Shown here in pieces: positions 1 through 12,833 of a DNA stretch of 64,000 bases (its first letter is position 1; each line of letters starts with the position of its first letter). The DNA is taken from positions 2,672,501 through 2,736,500 of the forward strand of contig JANCIK010000005.1 in the NCBI GenBank assembly GCA_028532985.1. The letters run 5' to 3'. The stretch comes from Stropharia rugosoannulata (taxonomy: Eukaryota > Basidiomycota > Agaricomycetes > Agaricales > Strophariaceae). Position numbers and translations under genes: made by a program. The notes under the pieces were generated by a model. It had not been told where the DNA came from. It worked only from the letters and a program-made list of their open reading frames with translations, and searched no databases.

Positions 1-23
1 TGTTCCAAGAGTTTCTTGTAGTA

Positions 24-1216
24 TTATTCGAGCGACATGAAGAGTAACGTCTCGAAGGAATCATCTCCTTTGGGTAAATCTGTTCCTTGCGCCCCTACGC
101 CGGCAAGTAATTCGTCGTCTGACGCGGGTATCTTCCACTCGTAGGACTCCAGATGGCGACGCGCAACGAAGACAAAAGTAGGATCAGCGAAATCGCTCCC
201 GAAACGCTTCCACTCTCGGTCGCCGGACATTTCCCTGACTAGCACTGGAGAAAAATCGAACCATAATCCAAACGCAGACCAAAATGGCATTTCCTTCACC
301 AGGCTGCGAAGCTTGTAAGATATCACAACCACTGGACTTGGTTGACTAGCGCTTGATGTAGACGCTGGTAGATGACAAAACGGCGGCGATGTTATATGCA
401 GTAAAGACCTGAAAAGAGGACCTAGAAGATGGGGGAAATAAATCTATTCTTGGGTAAGTAGTCCTGAATACTAAATGGAGGACAAAGTAAATTTACCAGG
501 TCGCTGCAGATTACATGCGTCAAAGGTAGTGGTATATGAGTGGTCCCTCCTGAACAAGACAAATCAACGTTTGCGAGCGCCAGTGCATCACTATGATTGC
601 CCCAAGATAAAGGAGCTACTGTAATATATGGCGCACAAAAATTGCCTGCCTCTACAGCCTCTGGAGAAAGGTTTGCTTGTAGTAGTGGACAAACCTGCTC
701 ACAAAGTTAATTGTTGTATACGACAGGCTACAAACTTACAAAGGGGTCGGACTCACTTCAGGGAGATCAGTCGCAATTACATGATCGCGTGCAGGGTCGA
801 ATGATTTCAAAAGCGCAGATGCGACAAACCCATTTCCAGAGCCAAGCTCGAGTACACAGCAGCCTTGCGACCGTGCCGATGTTTCTTCTGGGCTGAGAAA
901 CGGTGGATCAAATTCGATGGTTTGAGGTGACTGAATATACAAGATCATGGCATACGCAGCTTCCCTATGCAAGGTTTAAATAGCTGTCGGGTTATTCCAT
1001 TTCGTCAGGTACTAGTACTGAAGCCTACCAGACTCTGCCTGCAATGCCATATCTATCAATGGCAACTTGTTGGGCAACGCATCCGAAAAGTTGATTATCT
1101 GAATCGCTTAGATCAGCGAAACTCTCTGAATAAACGCTGGGGATTGCAGACGGCTGTATATCGAGGTTTGCTGGGAAATTAGGATTAATAGTAGATTGGT
1201 TAACGTCAGAGATCAT
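24..1216 (-). CDS. METTL21-like SAM-dependent protein methyltransferase
   Basis: Putative class I SAM-dependent methyltransferase of the Methyltransf_16 (METTL21/EFM lysine methyltransferase) type. The start is placed at 1216, where the protein begins MISDVNQST. The SAM-binding motif I reads VLELGSGNGFVA (about 830-870). A following exon carries NFCAPYITVAPLSWGNHSDA (about 600-650). A later motif HVICSDL precedes RSLLHITSPP, and the C-terminus holds VVISYKLRSLVKEMPFWSAF (ending at 24). The coding frame is spread over at least four exons. Family members methylate lysines of translation factors or chaperones; the substrate here cannot be told from sequence. Exact intron ends were not all resolved. 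It lies tail-out at the window edge but its stop codon is inside the window. Confidence 0.75.
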
Positions 1217-2548
1217 TGTGTGCAAAGTGCGTAGTAAGCATGCCAATACGCAGGTCCAAGTAGTGTCCAAGCGTATCAGGAGCAGCAAATCAGTAAAAGC
1301 ACGCTGGATGGGGCAAGCGGGTTAGAAAGCCGTGAGAGTTCGCAAAGGGTCCGTTCCTGTTGTCAATTGTCGCACGATACGTCTCTACTAGGTGACGCAG
1401 TGCTTGAACAAGTCTGATTTAAGTTCACTTAACCTTACGCCGAGTTGACGCCGAGCTTCTGTCAAGAATCTTCAATCAAGAAAACAGAGATCAAGGGAGT
1501 ATGTACTAGTATGTACTGCGTATTTGTTTATGACGAGAAAATTACTGCAATTTACACAAGTATACGAAGTACGTAACTCTCTTAAAGTTTACAAGTTCCG
1601 CCTCGCTACGCTGCGGCTTAGGGCGTACATAGTAAACAAAGTAGTATGTAAGTAATGTTGTGAAGCATTTGTAAATAGTATAACATGAAGCATCACGGCA
1701 CTGTTAACGCGCCGCGCAATCAGCGCGCATTGGGCGCGCTGGCGCGCGCGGTGCTTATAGACTCATAAAGTGCCAGCCGCTGATCGGCCGCTGATGCAAA
1801 AGTTTGGCAAAAGTACGATAGCAGTGCTGCACACAGATGCACACAGATACACACATAGCATATATGTGATTGGGTTGGTTGGCGGTATCAGACCATTGCA
1901 TTGCATTTCACCTCCTTTTGTCACTCCATAACCAGCTCAAACCCTCTGCATGCCGCGACTCCGTCAGCCAAACATGTACATACAAAAGCGTGTCATAATT
2001 ATAAAGATATGGGGTACTATGAACTACTTAACTCTATCAAATAGGTCTAAACAACGGCTCCGGTGTGGTAAATCCACCATGTCCCAGTCGACTTTGTTTT
2101 CTGCGTGCTATCATTGCTTAATATGATGCGCATGACTTGAGAGAGATTGGATTACTGTACATAGGTAGTTGTGTCGGCTGCCGCATCTCGGAGGACGGCT
2201 TGTCGTTTCTTGTTACATATTATTTGCTTTTCACATGCTAGCTCGGATTGGTGATTCAAGAAACTTCAAGTAGTCTCAGAGTCACAATCACGAAGTTGAA
2301 CATCACGAATCGTCTTGTAACGCACCCAAACATCAATTTATCAAGGCTTCAATCCTTTCTGTTTTTGTTCTGCTTTTTCCACTCCACTTTTTACGTATTC
2401 ATTGACGCATGATGGTTCTTGCGAAGAGAACCAAGTTGGAACCAAGAGACAGGCAATATGCCAAGACAATACTTTGTGATATTTTAATCAGACTCTGCCC
2501 TGACTGACTAGCTGCTCTGGCCCCTCTTCCTTTGCTGGACAGTGTGCG
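1217..2548. other. Intergenic region between methyltransferase and GH79 genes
   Basis: No convincing coding frame. It is the shared upstream region of two divergent genes. It holds a very GC-rich, CpG-rich self-complementary patch at about 1708-1752 (repeated gcgcgc runs) and TATA/ACAT-rich simple sequence around 1500-1660. Confidence 0.5.
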
Positions 2549-4604
2549 ATGGGATTTAACGGCTTCAGAGTGTTGTCCATGCGTCTCTTACTGGCATCCG
2601 CCGCGGCGCTCACCTTTACCTTGAACGTTCGTGCCAGGCCACCTCTCAATGTCACGTTCCCTCAAAAACCACCGGCGAGTGCTCTTGTGAATGTTATTGA
2701 AGACCATTTCATCGGAATCTCCTATGAATTAAGCTCTTTCGACACGCTATGTATGTCGTCTCCTTTGTTTCCACCCATTTCCTAAACGCAAACATTCTGC
2801 AGGGGGAAAGTCTGTGGACAAGCAGCCAACTGCTATGCAGAACTACATGCACAATCTTGTTGCGAGGATGTCCAAACCTCTTAGAGTACGACTTGGTGGA
2901 AATGGTATGGATGGGTGCGTCTACTGTATTATATGTTTATGCTCCCGTGCTAATGTACACCGATAAATACAGTTCTACTTACGTCCGGAACATGACTGCT
3001 GTTCTGGAGCATGTGGAGGACGACCCGTACTTCAATGATATTCCCGTGAACTTCGGTCCAGCCCTATTTGACATTCTGAACACAATGTCGGACAAGGTTG
3101 GAGAGATGCAATTCTACATTGGCCTCAGTATGCGGAATCCCGAAGATTATTCGAATATCCAAGCTCTCGGATATGACGCACGGCAAGAGCTGGGTCATAG
3201 GTTGGACGCCCTCCTTCTGGGGAATGAACCTGATCTGTATGCCGGTCATGGCGAGCGTGATGCATATAACATCTCCGCCTACGTATGCTTATGCTTTTCG
3301 ACTGTTTAAAATATCTTTTGCTGACGGAATCATATAAGATCCCTGAAATCGGAGACGCTATCAAGGCATTGGTGGATGTAGGAGCCATTGAAGAAGGTGA
3401 AAGGCTGGTTGGCGGCCCTACAATCTGTTGCAGCTGGTGGGTTATCTATATTCCTCATTTTCCTATGCTGATAGGAAACAGGGATTTGGACGATATCCTC
3501 GAAGCTGGTTTGAGCAAGTACCCGTACAAATACTATACGTGCGTGCCGCTTTTATGCGCTAAGACTTCATGGTGTCTAACTTCCTCATCACGTTCAGGTT
3601 ACAACATTACCCCAAACATGCTTGCCAGGGTGAAAATCCTGGTAACACCAACATCACTTATTTCACCACACATACAAACGGTATGTAACTCATCTATCTA
3701 CTCTTAGTAACAAAAACATATAAATATGCGGACAGTGGAAGACTTCCTTGGTTGGCAATCAAGCGGCATGTTACAGGCTCAGAAAGACGGCGTCCCTGTC
3801 GTTCTCTCTGAGTACAATTCTGTGGCATGCGGTGGATCTAGTATCTCTGCTACGGTATGTAAGAATCAGCTCTCTGTGATTTGCGTCTCTGACTGTAAAC
3901 CTTTTCAGTTCGCGACTGCACTGTGGGCAGTCGATGTTGGACTTAAAGCTGCCGCGATGAATTACAGCGCTGTCTACCTTCACACTCGCGAATTCGGAGT
4001 GCAGTACAACCTATTCGACCCACCCGCAGAGGAAACCTCGACAGAACCAGGCTGGCGCACTGGAGCGCCTTATTACGCCGCGCTGTTCCTCTCCGAATTC
4101 ACTTATCCGGGTGGAACCATCGTCGTTGACATGAACCTCAACAGTTCAATTACATCGCCGACCGCTACTGTTGCTGGGTATGGCATATATGACGCGGAGG
4201 CTTCGCGTGCCAGTTTTGTCCTGATCAACTACGCCGAGTCGGCCCAAGTGTTCGTGATTCCCAGCGGTCTGTCCGAGAAGCTCGAGATCAAGATCCTCAC
4301 TGCTCCATCGGTGGACGAAAAGAATAACATCTCTTGGGCTGGCCAGACTATTGGCGGGTACGGGAACCTCGAGGGAGACTTGGATCTCATCACCATCTCC
4401 TGCCGGGATGGGTGCGAGGTGACACTGCCTGGCCCTTCCGCTGCGCTTATCGCACTCAAAGATGGCGTTCTATTTTCTTCTAATACCACTATTGCTTCGT
4501 TCGACCAGATCGTTCAATCTCATTCTTCCGTTTCAGTGCCCTTCTCTAATACCTGGATATACCTTCTGCTGCTCCTCGGATCTATCATGACATCGTTTTT
4601 TTAA
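2549..4604 (+). CDS. Secreted, probably GPI-anchored GH79 family glycoside hydrolase
   Basis: Retaining glycoside hydrolase of family GH79 (beta-glucuronidase/heparanase-like), acting outside the cell. The N-terminus is a signal peptide; a second Met at 2579 (MRLLLASAAALTF) may be the true start. Conserved blocks in order: LRVRLGGNGMDGSTYVRNMT, then ALLLGNEPDLYAGHGER with the Asn-Glu-Pro acid/base motif (about 3210-3255), then VPVVLSEYNSVACGG with the likely nucleophile Glu (about 3795-3835). A beta-sandwich C-terminal domain of the GH79C type follows. The protein ends in a short hydrophobic run (IYLLLLLGSIMTSFF), typical of a GPI-anchor signal. Introns lie at about 2750-2803, 2922-2972, 3280-3341, 3440-3480 and 3856-3907, plus two near 3540-3730. 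The frame is intact through all blocks. Substrate (glucuronide, arabinogalactan side chain) is not determined. Confidence 0.85.
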
Positions 4605-5919
4605 TCACCCTAACATGTATACTATACTATTATCTATACCACTACTAATATTGTTTTAGACATCACTACTACCCTTCTCTCTTTTTATCGTATGTTATAT
4701 CTTGTTTTTACTCATATTGCACGCTTCATGGCCGCTTGACTGTAGCACGATCATTCCTTTTCATGTTTATACCATTACTTATGACGGAATCTGCCTGTCA
4801 TTGGACTATTTCCCACATGGGCGCACTTCTAACCAAACTTGATAGGTCACGATGATACGAAGTGCGCATGCAGTTGTTTTCAAGGAGAAGGGCCTAGCAT
4901 TCCTGATCATGACGAACCCCAGATCGCACTACCACTGTTACCCAACCATCGGCCGCCGTTCGAAATACCCGTCGTAATGGAGGTCGAAACTGCGTTGAAC
5001 ACGGCGGTCCTTAGTATGGGCTATTGTATCAACAATAAAGTTGAAGTAGCATCAGACTTACCTTCGACAGGCGTCTTTGGTGGGTATATTGACAGTTACG
5101 GTTTGTAGGTAAGCGCGTGCTCAAATTACTGGAACCAAATCTGGACTCCCAAATGCAAGCTTTCGACTTTACGAAGTTAAGTACTTACATATGTACTGTA
5201 GGTCTTTACTTGGCATGCTAATAGTACCTGATAATCAGTACCATCTTAGGATCATCACTCGGTTTCAGGCAAGTTGCAGGTAGCTGCTCGGTAACTGCTA
5301 AGTTGTGAACAACTTGCAAACTATTCTTAAATATTGAATGTCTACTTCCTGGTTCACTTGCATTTTCGAGGTTCTTCTCCTTGTTTTAACTTGGCCTTTG
5401 AATGGCCTCTGTTAACCTTCATCCACCTCTTAGTGCTAACTGTCTTTTTACTCGAAGCCATTCCAATATCTTATGTCACACATGGTGTCTTCAGTAGCTT
5501 GTGTATTGAACACTGTTGACCCCATGGTATGAGCCCAACACAAGCCCAAGATGACCGCGGCAAAAATAGCAACATCCGCTGTCACCGTAACTGACAAATG
5601 TCAGCAAATTTGGATGCAGATCATTCTTCTTTTTTACAACTGACTGTAGTGACTAGTATAGTCTGGTATTCGCTGCTAGGTGCATTGCCTCATGAAGCCA
5701 AAGCCAAGTTACTCCACTAGGAGTTGCCATCGTCTGCATTTGAACAGATCTATTATGGTACTACAAGCTGATATACGTCGCTCCATTGGTCCTAGGAGCC
5801 CTTGCGCACTCCGTTGCTATCACGACTTCGCAGCTTCTCAACGATTCGGTAATATCCATAAAGTTGATCATCTCTAATTGGAACTGTATTATTTATCCAT
5901 CTAGCATGTCTCAGCCCAG
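4605..5919. other. Intergenic region
   Basis: No supported gene. Open frames here are short, lack good ATG starts and show no recognisable motif. It forms the 3' flank of the GH79 gene and the distal promoter of the next gene. Confidence 0.5.
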
Positions 5920-5926
5920 TATAAAG
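5920..5926 (+). promoter_or_regulatory. TATA box of the two-domain secreted protein gene
   Basis: TATAAAG, 176 bp upstream of the ATG at 6102, followed by a pyrimidine-rich stretch (about 5945-6090) that suits a fungal core promoter and 5' UTR. Confidence 0.55.
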
Positions 5927-6101
5927 GACGGGCAGGGGCTGAATTGTCTCCTCACCAGTTATCTCTTTCTTCGTTCTCTCAGTCCAGTGCACTTCTCTTG
6001 AGACCTGGTGTCTAATTCACTTGTTTTTTCTCGCTACTTCATTTACTACCCCTTCGTTACTACAAGATACCAGTAATCCTCTTTTATTTGAACCATTCGA
6101 T

Positions 6102-7397
6102 ATGGCCCGTCTCTTCGCGTATGTTCTTGCTTTTGCCACGGTCTCGATTTCCATCTATCATGCACAAGCGGGTACGTTGGACCTTGTACGCAGCTCTTGG
6201 CAACTTACTCATATGTATGATACAGCCCCTATTGAGTCTCGCCAGCTTGGAGACATTGCGTGCAATGTTGCGCGACTTCAGACCGTGAACGGACTTGCAG
6301 CTACGACCAACGCTGTGAAGAAGCTCAATGCTGCTGCTACGGGGTACTTAATTTAATGCAGTTCTGTGGAGGTGATACTTACATATCATACAGTAGTGAT
6401 GACGCAACCGCATCTGCAGCTTCGTCTGCCCAAACCGATCTTGCCAGTGCAAGTGCTGGAATTAAGACTATTGCAAAAGCTCTCCTTACAGGACAGGCCG
6501 CTCCAGCCGATGCCAGAGATCAAGTCGCGCAAGGACTAACTGGAGCACAAACATCTCTCAGCAGCGTCAACTCGTAAGCATGTCCCCAAAGCTAATTTGA
6601 AATATGCATGACAGAAGACGTTCTGATTAGGACAAATCCGACTCTACAGTCGCTTCTCTCTACGGCTCAGCAAAAACTCGCGGGGACAATCACAGCAGGG
6701 AACGCTGTAGTTGCGAACTGTGGTGGAGGGTCTTCGACGTCAAGCAGTGATGCTAGCAGCGCTACTGCAACTGATGCAGCTTCTACATCTACTGCGACTG
6801 ATGCTGCTTCCACATCTACTGCGACTGATGCGGCTTCTACATCTACCAGCTCTGCTGCAGCAAGCGCTGCAAATAGCTCCAGTGGAGCATCTTCTCTTTC
6901 TGCCAGACAAATTGGGGATATAAGCTGCAACGTTGCTCGTCTTCAAACAGTCAGCAGACTAGCAGCCACATCTACGGCCGTGACGGAGGTGACTAAGGCT
7001 GCGGCAGGGTAAGCTAGGAGACTTAATCCCAATGCGTTTCTGCAGAAAGCTAACCTCACTACATCACAGCGATTCCGCCTCTTTGGCTGCTGCCAGCACA
7101 GCCCAGTCGGCCCTGAGCAGTGCTAAGTCTGCCATTGGTACAATTGCATTGGCTATTGTGTCTCTCCAGCAAGCACCTGCTGCTGCTCGCGACCAAGTCC
7201 AAACTGGATTGACTGACGCCCAAACTGCGCTATCCAGTATCAACTCGTAAGTTTCTCATATGATTGAGTGAATGCTATTATAAACCTTTAATACTTCATT
7301 CAGTACCAACAGCGCTGTGACTTCCGCTGTGGCCAATGCACAGTCGGAACTTCAGAGCACGGTGACCGCTGGAAATGCTGTTGTAAGCAACTGCTAG
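6102..7397 (+). CDS. Secreted two-domain Ala/Ser-rich protein (HsbA/galactomannoprotein-like)
   Basis: Secreted protein with an N-terminal signal peptide (MARLFAYVLAFATVS) and two homologous modules of about 125 residues. Module 1 begins RQLGDIACNVARLQTV and ends AGNAVVANC. Module 2 begins RQIGDISCNVARLQTV and ends AGNAVVSNC. Each module has one Cys near its start and one as its last residue, so one disulfide per module is plausible (inference). The modules are joined by a Ser/Thr/Ala linker with a tandem STATDAA repeat (about 6720-6890), likely O-glycosylated. Both modules are interrupted by introns at matching places: after the AA(T)G block and after SS(V/I)NS. Exon 1 is 6102-6171 and exon 2 is 6226-6343. 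The pattern resembles fungal hydrophobic-surface-binding / cell-wall galactomannoproteins, but that assignment is tentative. Confidence 0.7.
6738..6860 (+). repeat. 24-bp coding tandem repeat in linker
   Basis: About three degenerate copies of a 24-bp unit encode the DAASTSTAT-type linker between the two modules of the secreted protein. Confidence 0.6.
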
Positions 7398-7893
7398 ATG
7401 AAAGCCTTTGGTTTGAATATTGCACGAGGGGTTTTGTTGTAGTAAACGTTTATTTTGGGTGAAGTAGTCACAGGTGACGCACCTATTGCACTCCATTTCC
7501 AAATTAGGCTAGAACATTTCTATTTATGGAATATGGTTTTGCAACTAGCCCGCCGCGGTAGAGGCGTAAAACAGACTGAGATATTTGGATTCCAACAACT
7601 AGGTAAAAGGTCGAGTAAGTCAAACACTTATCTCTTCATCTGATTCCCCTTGCCTGCTATCTGTGTTGTGTGAAATGGGTGAAGTACCCGACATAGAGCG
7701 AATCATATGGCTTTTTTGAAGTTTATTTTCCGTCGTTACGGGTATATACACAAGAGCAAGAAGAAATATAGATACGGAATATCGTGTGACTCATGTATAG
7801 GTATATGATCGTTATGTTTATCCGATGTGCCTATGCGAGGCACGGTCATAAGGTCAGAAAGCCGTAAAAGCGTGCGTCCTTAACACTTTCCGT
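7398..7893. other. Intergenic region between convergent genes
   Basis: 3' flanks of the two-domain secreted protein gene (+) and MFS transporter A (-). No coding signal seen. Confidence 0.5.
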
Positions 7894-10314
7894 TCATGGG
7901 GAGGTATAATGGTCATCCGAACTAGCCCTTTGCTCCAACACTGGGTCTATGAGCTCCTTTTGTTGTCTCCTTTTTTTGATTCGTAACAGGTCCTTAATGT
8001 TTTTCTTTTTCGGTTTGCCTTCTTCCATTAACGAGCTTGTCGATTTCGGGGACCGGTGGCCTACAACACCGACGCCGCGGAAGCATACCACGCCAATGGT
8101 GGTGGCTAGACAGTGTTTAAAACCATGTCAATGAAAGACCAAAAACGAACCCTCCTCACCTATGATTCCAAATGCGAATGCTGTCCATTGCGCAGCACGA
8201 TACATAGGAAGAACATCTGCTCCAGGTACAATCCGCGCACCTACCGAGTTATACACCACAGTGGTCACAGTGACCCCTACGGCTGTGCCTAGCTAATTTG
8301 ACGACAGGTAAAATCAAGTAAATGAAGAACGGAAATGGGTCTTGATAAAGCCCACCTGAGTCATGGTGTTGAACAGTGCACCAGCAACACTTTGTTCGTG
8401 AGGGAGTGCGATGCGGGCGATGAATAGTGTTCCTGCGGAGAAGACGAAATCGGCGCCCATGACAGATAGTACTGTAGCAAAAAAGCCGTATGTCCAGTAT
8501 GTTATTTCTGGTTGAATTACAGCAAACAATAGGCATGCCACCGTAGTTGCGATAGCGCCAGTGGCTGGATTCGTAATAATGATTAGAGTAAGGACAACAA
8601 GGGCCAGATTTTAAGAGCGCACCAACTAGATAAACCACGGGTACGCGCGAGGCCATGACTCCGACAATCACGTTGCATCCCACTCCAGAGAAAAACATAG
8701 GAAGCAAGCGCACAACAGTCTGCATTGGATTGTAGAGTGTGTAGTTTTGATAGTACAACTGATCGACCCGGTCAACTACAACAGTTTTGGCAGATGGAAG
8801 TGGGGGCCCGTACCTGCACCCAAAATGTCCATGCCATAAATGCGCACCAGTTCGTAAATGCGATAGCCATCATTGCACCGAAGCGGCCTTTTGAACGACC
8901 CCATATAGAGAACTTCATCAAAGGTGGAGGTGTCCACACTGAGTACGGCGCATCGGGGTCATCTTGGATTGTTTCCAGGTAATATTGCCAGTAGAGGAAC
9001 ACGCCAATAAGAAATACACCGAAGATCAAGAGAACGATGATATCTACCCCAAAGTCAGCATGCGATGGCAACTTCGAAGTAAACATAAAAGTACATGGGG
9101 TGCTCCACTTTTGAGGTGCCAGCTCTCCTTGACTGAGAACGAAAACAATGAGAACAAGACCAGCGGTGACAAGGAATGCTCCAATCCAATCAACGCGTTT
9201 ATCGATTTCGTCTGAAGGCTCGTCTTTATCTATTGATACGAGACCACCAATGAAGCAAAGAAATGTCAAGCCAGAAAGGAGGTAGAAGGAAGAGCGCCAC
9301 GTCTTGCTATGTGTTCGTCAATTAGTTTATATAATGAAGATACTGACCAACTTAAAGGGAGGATAAAGACTTACGCAGTGAATTCAGTTAGCACGCCGCC
9401 CACCGCTGTGCCGAATATCGCGCCAATTGGCGCACCGGCGGCAAAGGTCGCAAATGCGAGTGACCGAGCGCGCGAAGGTGGGAAGGAGTGGGCAAGGATG
9501 CCAAGCTATTTTCCAAGTGGAAAAAGGAACAAAAGTCGCGAGATGAGCAAACATAAATCATATTGCACGCAATAATATGACGTCGGAATACGTACCGAGG
9601 CTGGAATGATAGCCGCCGCACCTGCTCCCTGTATTCCTCTTAAAATATCAAGCGTTAAAATATCTATCGGAAGGGCAATCAGGGATCCGCTTTTTGTGTA
9701 AAGGAGATTACGAACCCGGACTAAATGCGCAGGCCAGTGTTACTGCTGCCAGAAAAAGTGAACCAACACTGAATGCGTTCTTTCTTCCATACAGATCGGC
9801 TAACCGACCGCAGACAAGGAAAAGGCAGCCCTGTGTTACAAGAAAGTCATTAGGAGCTTTTGGGCGTCGAAGATGAGATTTGAACATACGGAACTAAGAG
9901 GATAAGCAGATATTATCCATTGTAGTTGTGCAGGCTCTAGTTGCCATTCCTTCTCTATAGTTGGAAGGGCTATCGACATTGCTGTTGAATTGGCCGTCTA
10001 AAAGGTCATGCAGAACATGTAGAAGTTATCAAGAGTCGAAGACGAAGAATATAACAGTTATTGGGTTGGTCATATGCTTTGTAGGTGAAATAGCTGAAAC
10101 TCACGTTGATAATCATTGCAGAAGTCACTGTAAAAACGATAGTGCAGGCATTCAAAATCGTGCGAGCCGTGGCTGCTTCAGGCTCCTTCTCGTCGCTGTT
10201 GCTTGGACTCTGGACCACAGCCTTCTCTTCCACCACAACCCCCACTTTCTTCTCAGTCGAGTAGTGTGAGCTAGCCGGTGTCATGGGCTCAGACTCAGAG
10301 CAAAGGAGATCCAT
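7894..10314 (-). CDS. MFS transporter A, DHA2 family (14 TM)
   Basis: Plasma-membrane major facilitator of the drug:H+ antiporter-2 type, closest by pattern to the fungal AMF1/ATR1 subgroup. It starts MDLLCSESEPM with a polar N-tail. It has the loop 2-3 motif RLADLYGRK, the motif-C-like stretch IIPASLGILAHSFPPSRARS, and RVDWIGAFLVTAGLVLIVF typical of this subgroup. A later part reads FIARIALPHEQSVAGALFNT. The last exon starts near 8070 and ends in a Lys-rich cytoplasmic tail (GKPKKKNIKDLLRIKKRR). At least eight introns; no frame break was found. The substrate is unknown: boron, ammonium and drugs are all known for relatives. Of the four copies in the window it is most like copy D (49307-51460). 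Confidence 0.85.
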
Positions 10315-11795
10315 ATTTTAAAAGAGCGTTATTTTAGAAAAAGCAGCAGACAAGGGCTTGAAGGTCTGGGTGCGTCCTCTGGATGGTTTGTAGAGCAGCC
10401 ACCTATCTGCCGCCAGAGCAAACAAAAATGTGACAGTAAAAGACAGTGGGTAAAGGCTAGGATGTGGCGAACGAGGGCTGAGAGGCTGACGGTACCAAGA
10501 ATCGTGACAAAATGCCGTTTCAGCCTCGTCTGCAACGGGTGCCTGAGCTCCTCGAGCTGGTATTACGCAATGAAATCCTCAAACAGTGGTGACCCGGAGC
10601 AAAGAGTAGGGTGGCCGGATGACTATCGTTGACAAGAAAGGTTCTGAAATACGTGGGCGATAGTTAATGATGTCTGTGCGGTACGATTGAAGTGCGCGCG
10701 CGTATCTCTTGAGATTTTCGTTGAACAGAGAGGACTTGATCACGTATGTAGTTCAGATTCCAGACAATCTTGAGGAGTTCGACCGCAACTTTTAAATTCC
10801 TGGAAGCTTGGTCAGGCTTGGGTCAGGCAGTGAGACGAGCTCGACTGGACAATCCGTCAGGAGTTGGTATGGAACTTCGAGTGTGTATGTGCATGCGAGG
10901 TCTATATACCCACGGCATAGTGCGAGCGCGCGGAAGAATCGCAATATTTGAGGGGTATGCATGCCGTTGTTGAAAAAGATAACATCTATTTTTGTTTTGA
11001 GAGTCGTTTGATCAGCAGATGATTGGTGCAATTCTTTTTAAATCTGATAAATGGCTGAATCTTTCCGATGTACCGGAACTATTTCGGATTTACCACCATT
11101 TCTGTTGTGCCTGTACTTGAACGGCTGACTGCAAAGGACAAGGCTGGGACGAGTATAATAAACAAGATTTCAATGGTACCTGTGGCTGTCCTACAGAAGC
11201 AAAAGCCGTTCCGAAGAACTTCAGCGACGCGTCTAAAATGCCAGGTGAACAACAGTTGACCGAGCTTGGAAAGGTAGGGGTATTTTCAAATTGGATAGAA
11301 GAGCGCAAGCACTGTCGATGTGGCCTTCTTCATGATGGCGACAACTCATCGCTAGAGCCAGAGAGCCAATTTCTGAGTAAGCAAGCTGGACTCAAGAGTA
11401 GCTTGGAATAGGTCACGATTCGTTTCGGCGTGCGTGCAGGACTGTTTTGGCATCGGCATACCCTCAATTATAACTTGAACTATGCATTCATCTCATACAA
11501 AGATTGACAGGTCCCAGATTGCCGTGAATGTGGTGTTATAGATGAGTGGGGATGTGTGTTCATAGCATAGCAGACATAAAATAATGCAACAAGTGAGTTC
11601 AAAATAAAAGATTAATGCAACTGACGGAGTATTAATGTGGCCTCAGGACTGAGGGATATAATTTTACGTCGTCAGCTCTTCAATGATAGCCGACGCAGTG
11701 ATGTGGCGAAGAGAACCGCGTCCGAGTACGTGTGCGATTCCTTCCTGCGCTCTCCCCTCCTTCTCCTCGACGTTCGTTAAAGTATGTTTGAGTAT
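10315..11795. other. Intergenic region upstream of MFS A and downstream of HSP10
   Basis: About 1.5 kb without a supported gene. The segment next to 10314 is the promoter side of MFS A. Short open frames between 10770 and 11300 have no recognisable motif. Confidence 0.5.
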
Positions 11796-12301
11796 TTACT
11801 CCTTAATCTTGGCAAGAATATCAGAGTCTTTGAAGAGGAAGTACTCCTGCAGCGCGGGGTTAGCGCCATGGGTAGTTGTAAGAAGGACACGTCAACTAAC
11901 CTCCTCCCCGACCTTGATGGAGTTGCCGCCCCAGCCCGGCAGGAGAACGCGGTCACCTGCCTTCACAGTCGTGGGGATGACCTGGCCATCCTTGTTGGGG
12001 GCACCAGGACCAACAGCAATCACAGTAGCCTCAGGTAGGGGGTTGCTGGTTGCCGATGCAGGAAGGAAGATTCCAGTGGCGGTTTTCTGAGTAGTAGTTA
12101 GGAGATGACAAAGGCTTATAGCAGCACGCATGCAAGGCTACAGAGATACTCACCGTCTCGGGCTTGAAGCGTTGGACAAGAACGCGGTCGAGCAGGGGGA
12201 TAACTGCCTTGATGGACTTGAAGGTAGCTTGGGAGGCCTACAATAGCGTCTTGAGTAACAAAATCCCCGTACATATGACTTCCAAAGCCTAGGCTCACCA
12301 T
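11796..12301 (-). CDS. HSP10: Mitochondrial 10-kDa chaperonin (HSP10/Cpn10)
   Basis: Co-chaperonin that caps HSP60 in the mitochondrial matrix. Four exons were resolved: 12301-12299, 12237-12154, 12086-11901 and 11846-11796, all in phase 0, giving 107 residues, the normal length. Exon 1 is only the ATG; the next base begins the donor gtgagc. The protein starts MASQATFKSIKAVIPLLDRV, carries the mobile-loop region KTATGIFLPASA, then VIAVGPGAPNKDGQVIP and the canonical end EEEYFLFKDSDILAKIKE. The identification rests on these blocks, which match the family throughout. The next gene on the same strand, upstream, is eIF6. Confidence 0.95.
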
Positions 12302-12833
12302 TGGGAATGAGGAGGTGGGAGTGGAAGTGAGTAAAGAAAAGAGAAACGGGAGTTGCGGAGGCGTTCGTGGTCCATAGAATGTTCGCGATTTTTCGTGTGA
12401 CCGAATTATGATCACGTGTATGTATCCCCGACGCGCGCTTATTGGGAGCGGCTGAGTTACCAATTGCAGCCGCGCGCCGCGCTTCGCTCTCGGAAGACAT
12501 GAACTACACCATATTCTACTGAATGAATACCATTAAATACATAAAAATACATACGTTCTTCCCAGACCAAAAACATGAAAGAGCACGTTGACAGTGATAA
12601 GTAAATGCAGAACATAAATTTTGCAGGCACCGTGACGGAGTCGGCGAGATGAGTCTTTTTTCCAGAAGGGTACGGTATCCAAATGGATAATTTTTTGATG
12701 ATAAACCGAGCGGTATGCTTCTGACTTGCATTAGGAATACATTGCATGTGTACAAAGCGGCAGCCAAAATAATGAAGCGGACAAGACCAATGATAAAGAA
12801 CAACTACTAGATAAAAACAATATAGTGTGTGAT
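12302..12833. other. HSP10 promoter region / 3' flank of eIF6
   Basis: About 530 bp between two co-oriented genes. No gene seen. Open frames across it are antisense or frame shadows without motifs. Confidence 0.5.

Noticed and set aside
1708..1752. GC-rich self-complementary patch as a possible terminator or structured RNA
   Set aside because: Low-complexity gcgc runs pair with themselves in many ways; no specific structure or gene context supports it.
4839..5108. 89-codon open frame after the GH79 gene
   Set aside because: It has no ATG at its start and no recognisable motif.
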